DNA of 64,000 bases from Mycolicibacterium tokaiense (GTDB lineage Bacteria; Actinomycetota; Actinomycetes; Mycobacteriales; Mycobacteriaceae), in NCBI RefSeq assembly GCF_010725885.1, contig NZ_AP022600.1, positions 5,642,001 through 5,706,000 on the forward strand, written 5' to 3'. Made by a program: the position numbers and the translations under genes. The notes beneath the pieces are model-generated. The model searched no databases. It was not told where the DNA came from and saw only the letters and a list, made by a program, of their open reading frames with translations. Of the stretch, positions 63,794-64,000 are shown one piece after another (position 1 is the first letter of the stretch; each line of letters begins with the position of its first letter).

Positions 63794-64000
63794 TCAGTCC
63801 TCGGAGGCCAGCTCGTCACGCAGCGCGCGCTTGCGCTCCACCCGGCGGCGGGCGTCGTGGTCGCGCATGCGTTGGGGGTAACCGACCTTCTGCACGTCGT
63901 AGACCGGGATCTTGAGCTGGTCGGACAGCCGGCGGGCGCCCTTCTCACCGCCGACACGCCGTCGCGTCCATTCACCGTCGTTGGCCACCAGCACCACCGT
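63794..64000 (-). CDS. C-terminal part of an unrecognised gene (runs off right edge)
   Basis: The frame is open to the last base and codes TVVLVANDGEWTRRRVGG, then KGARRLSDQLKIPVYDVQKV and a basic helix ending LRDELASED. It is soluble, with many Arg residues. The N-terminus is outside the window. I cannot name the family. Confidence 0.7.
   Translation of the reverse strand, partial: TVVLVANDGEWTRRRVGGEKGARRLSDQLKIPVYDVQKVGYPQRMRDHDARRRVERKRALRDELASED

Overview
The window is a very GC-rich actinobacterial chromosome segment, almost certainly from a Mycobacterium or Mycolicibacterium species. Gene order and protein lengths follow the M. tuberculosis Rv2152c to Rv2214c block nearly gene for gene. 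Lineage-diagnostic genes are present: mptA, pimB', MmpS3, LppM, EphD, PknL, the bcc-aa3 oxidase genes and FadD15. This assignment rests on recalled families and synteny; no database search was run. No tRNA, rRNA, CRISPR array, prophage or insertion sequence was seen. It is a conserved core region, not an island.

Layout. (1) 1-14379, minus strand: the division/cell-wall (dcw) operon mraZ-rsmH-ftsL-like-ftsI-murE-murF-mraY-murD-ftsW-murG-murC, with many 4-base start/stop overlaps; murC runs off the left edge. Five TGG boxes at exact 10-base steps lie upstream of mraZ. (2) 14842-25904: a DUF3040 membrane protein, a GNAT acetyltransferase, LppM, a DUF2071 protein, MetF, a polyprenyl diphosphate synthase, MptA, the PknL kinase with its substrate-type DNA-binding protein, type II DAHP synthase, a DEDDh exoribonuclease and a membrane protein. 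(3) 25992-38067: envelope lipid and glycolipid genes. These are a GT87 mannosyltransferase, a five-gene minus-strand group (acyltransferase, small Cys protein, ArsA-like ATPase, two SRPBCC proteins), FadD15, PimB', a HELFH metallopeptidase, RipC, a small four-Cys protein and an exonuclease/GIY-YIG fusion. (4) 38051-47246: trpD and the respiratory supercomplex genes ctaE-qcrC-qcrA-qcrB, then mmpS3 and ctaC-ctaF. (5) 47396-64000: asnB, adoK, an A-type Fe-S carrier, glycerate kinase, cobU-cobT-cobS, ilvE, gcvT, a leucyl aminopeptidase, a frameshifted PhoD-type phosphatase, ephD and a partial gene.

The genes cover peptidoglycan precursor synthesis and septation, mannolipid (PIM/LM/LAM) assembly, terminal respiration, and amino-acid, folate and cobalamin metabolism. 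Many genes appear leaderless: a TANNNT-type -10 sits 6-8 bases before the start codon, which helps fix several starts. The least ordinary features are a fourfold repeat array at 43749-44121 that has duplicated the 3' end of a gene and has a diverged relative at 63726, two genes with no ATG/GTG/TTG start where one is needed, a broken phosphatase gene, and several long perfect palindromes between convergent genes.
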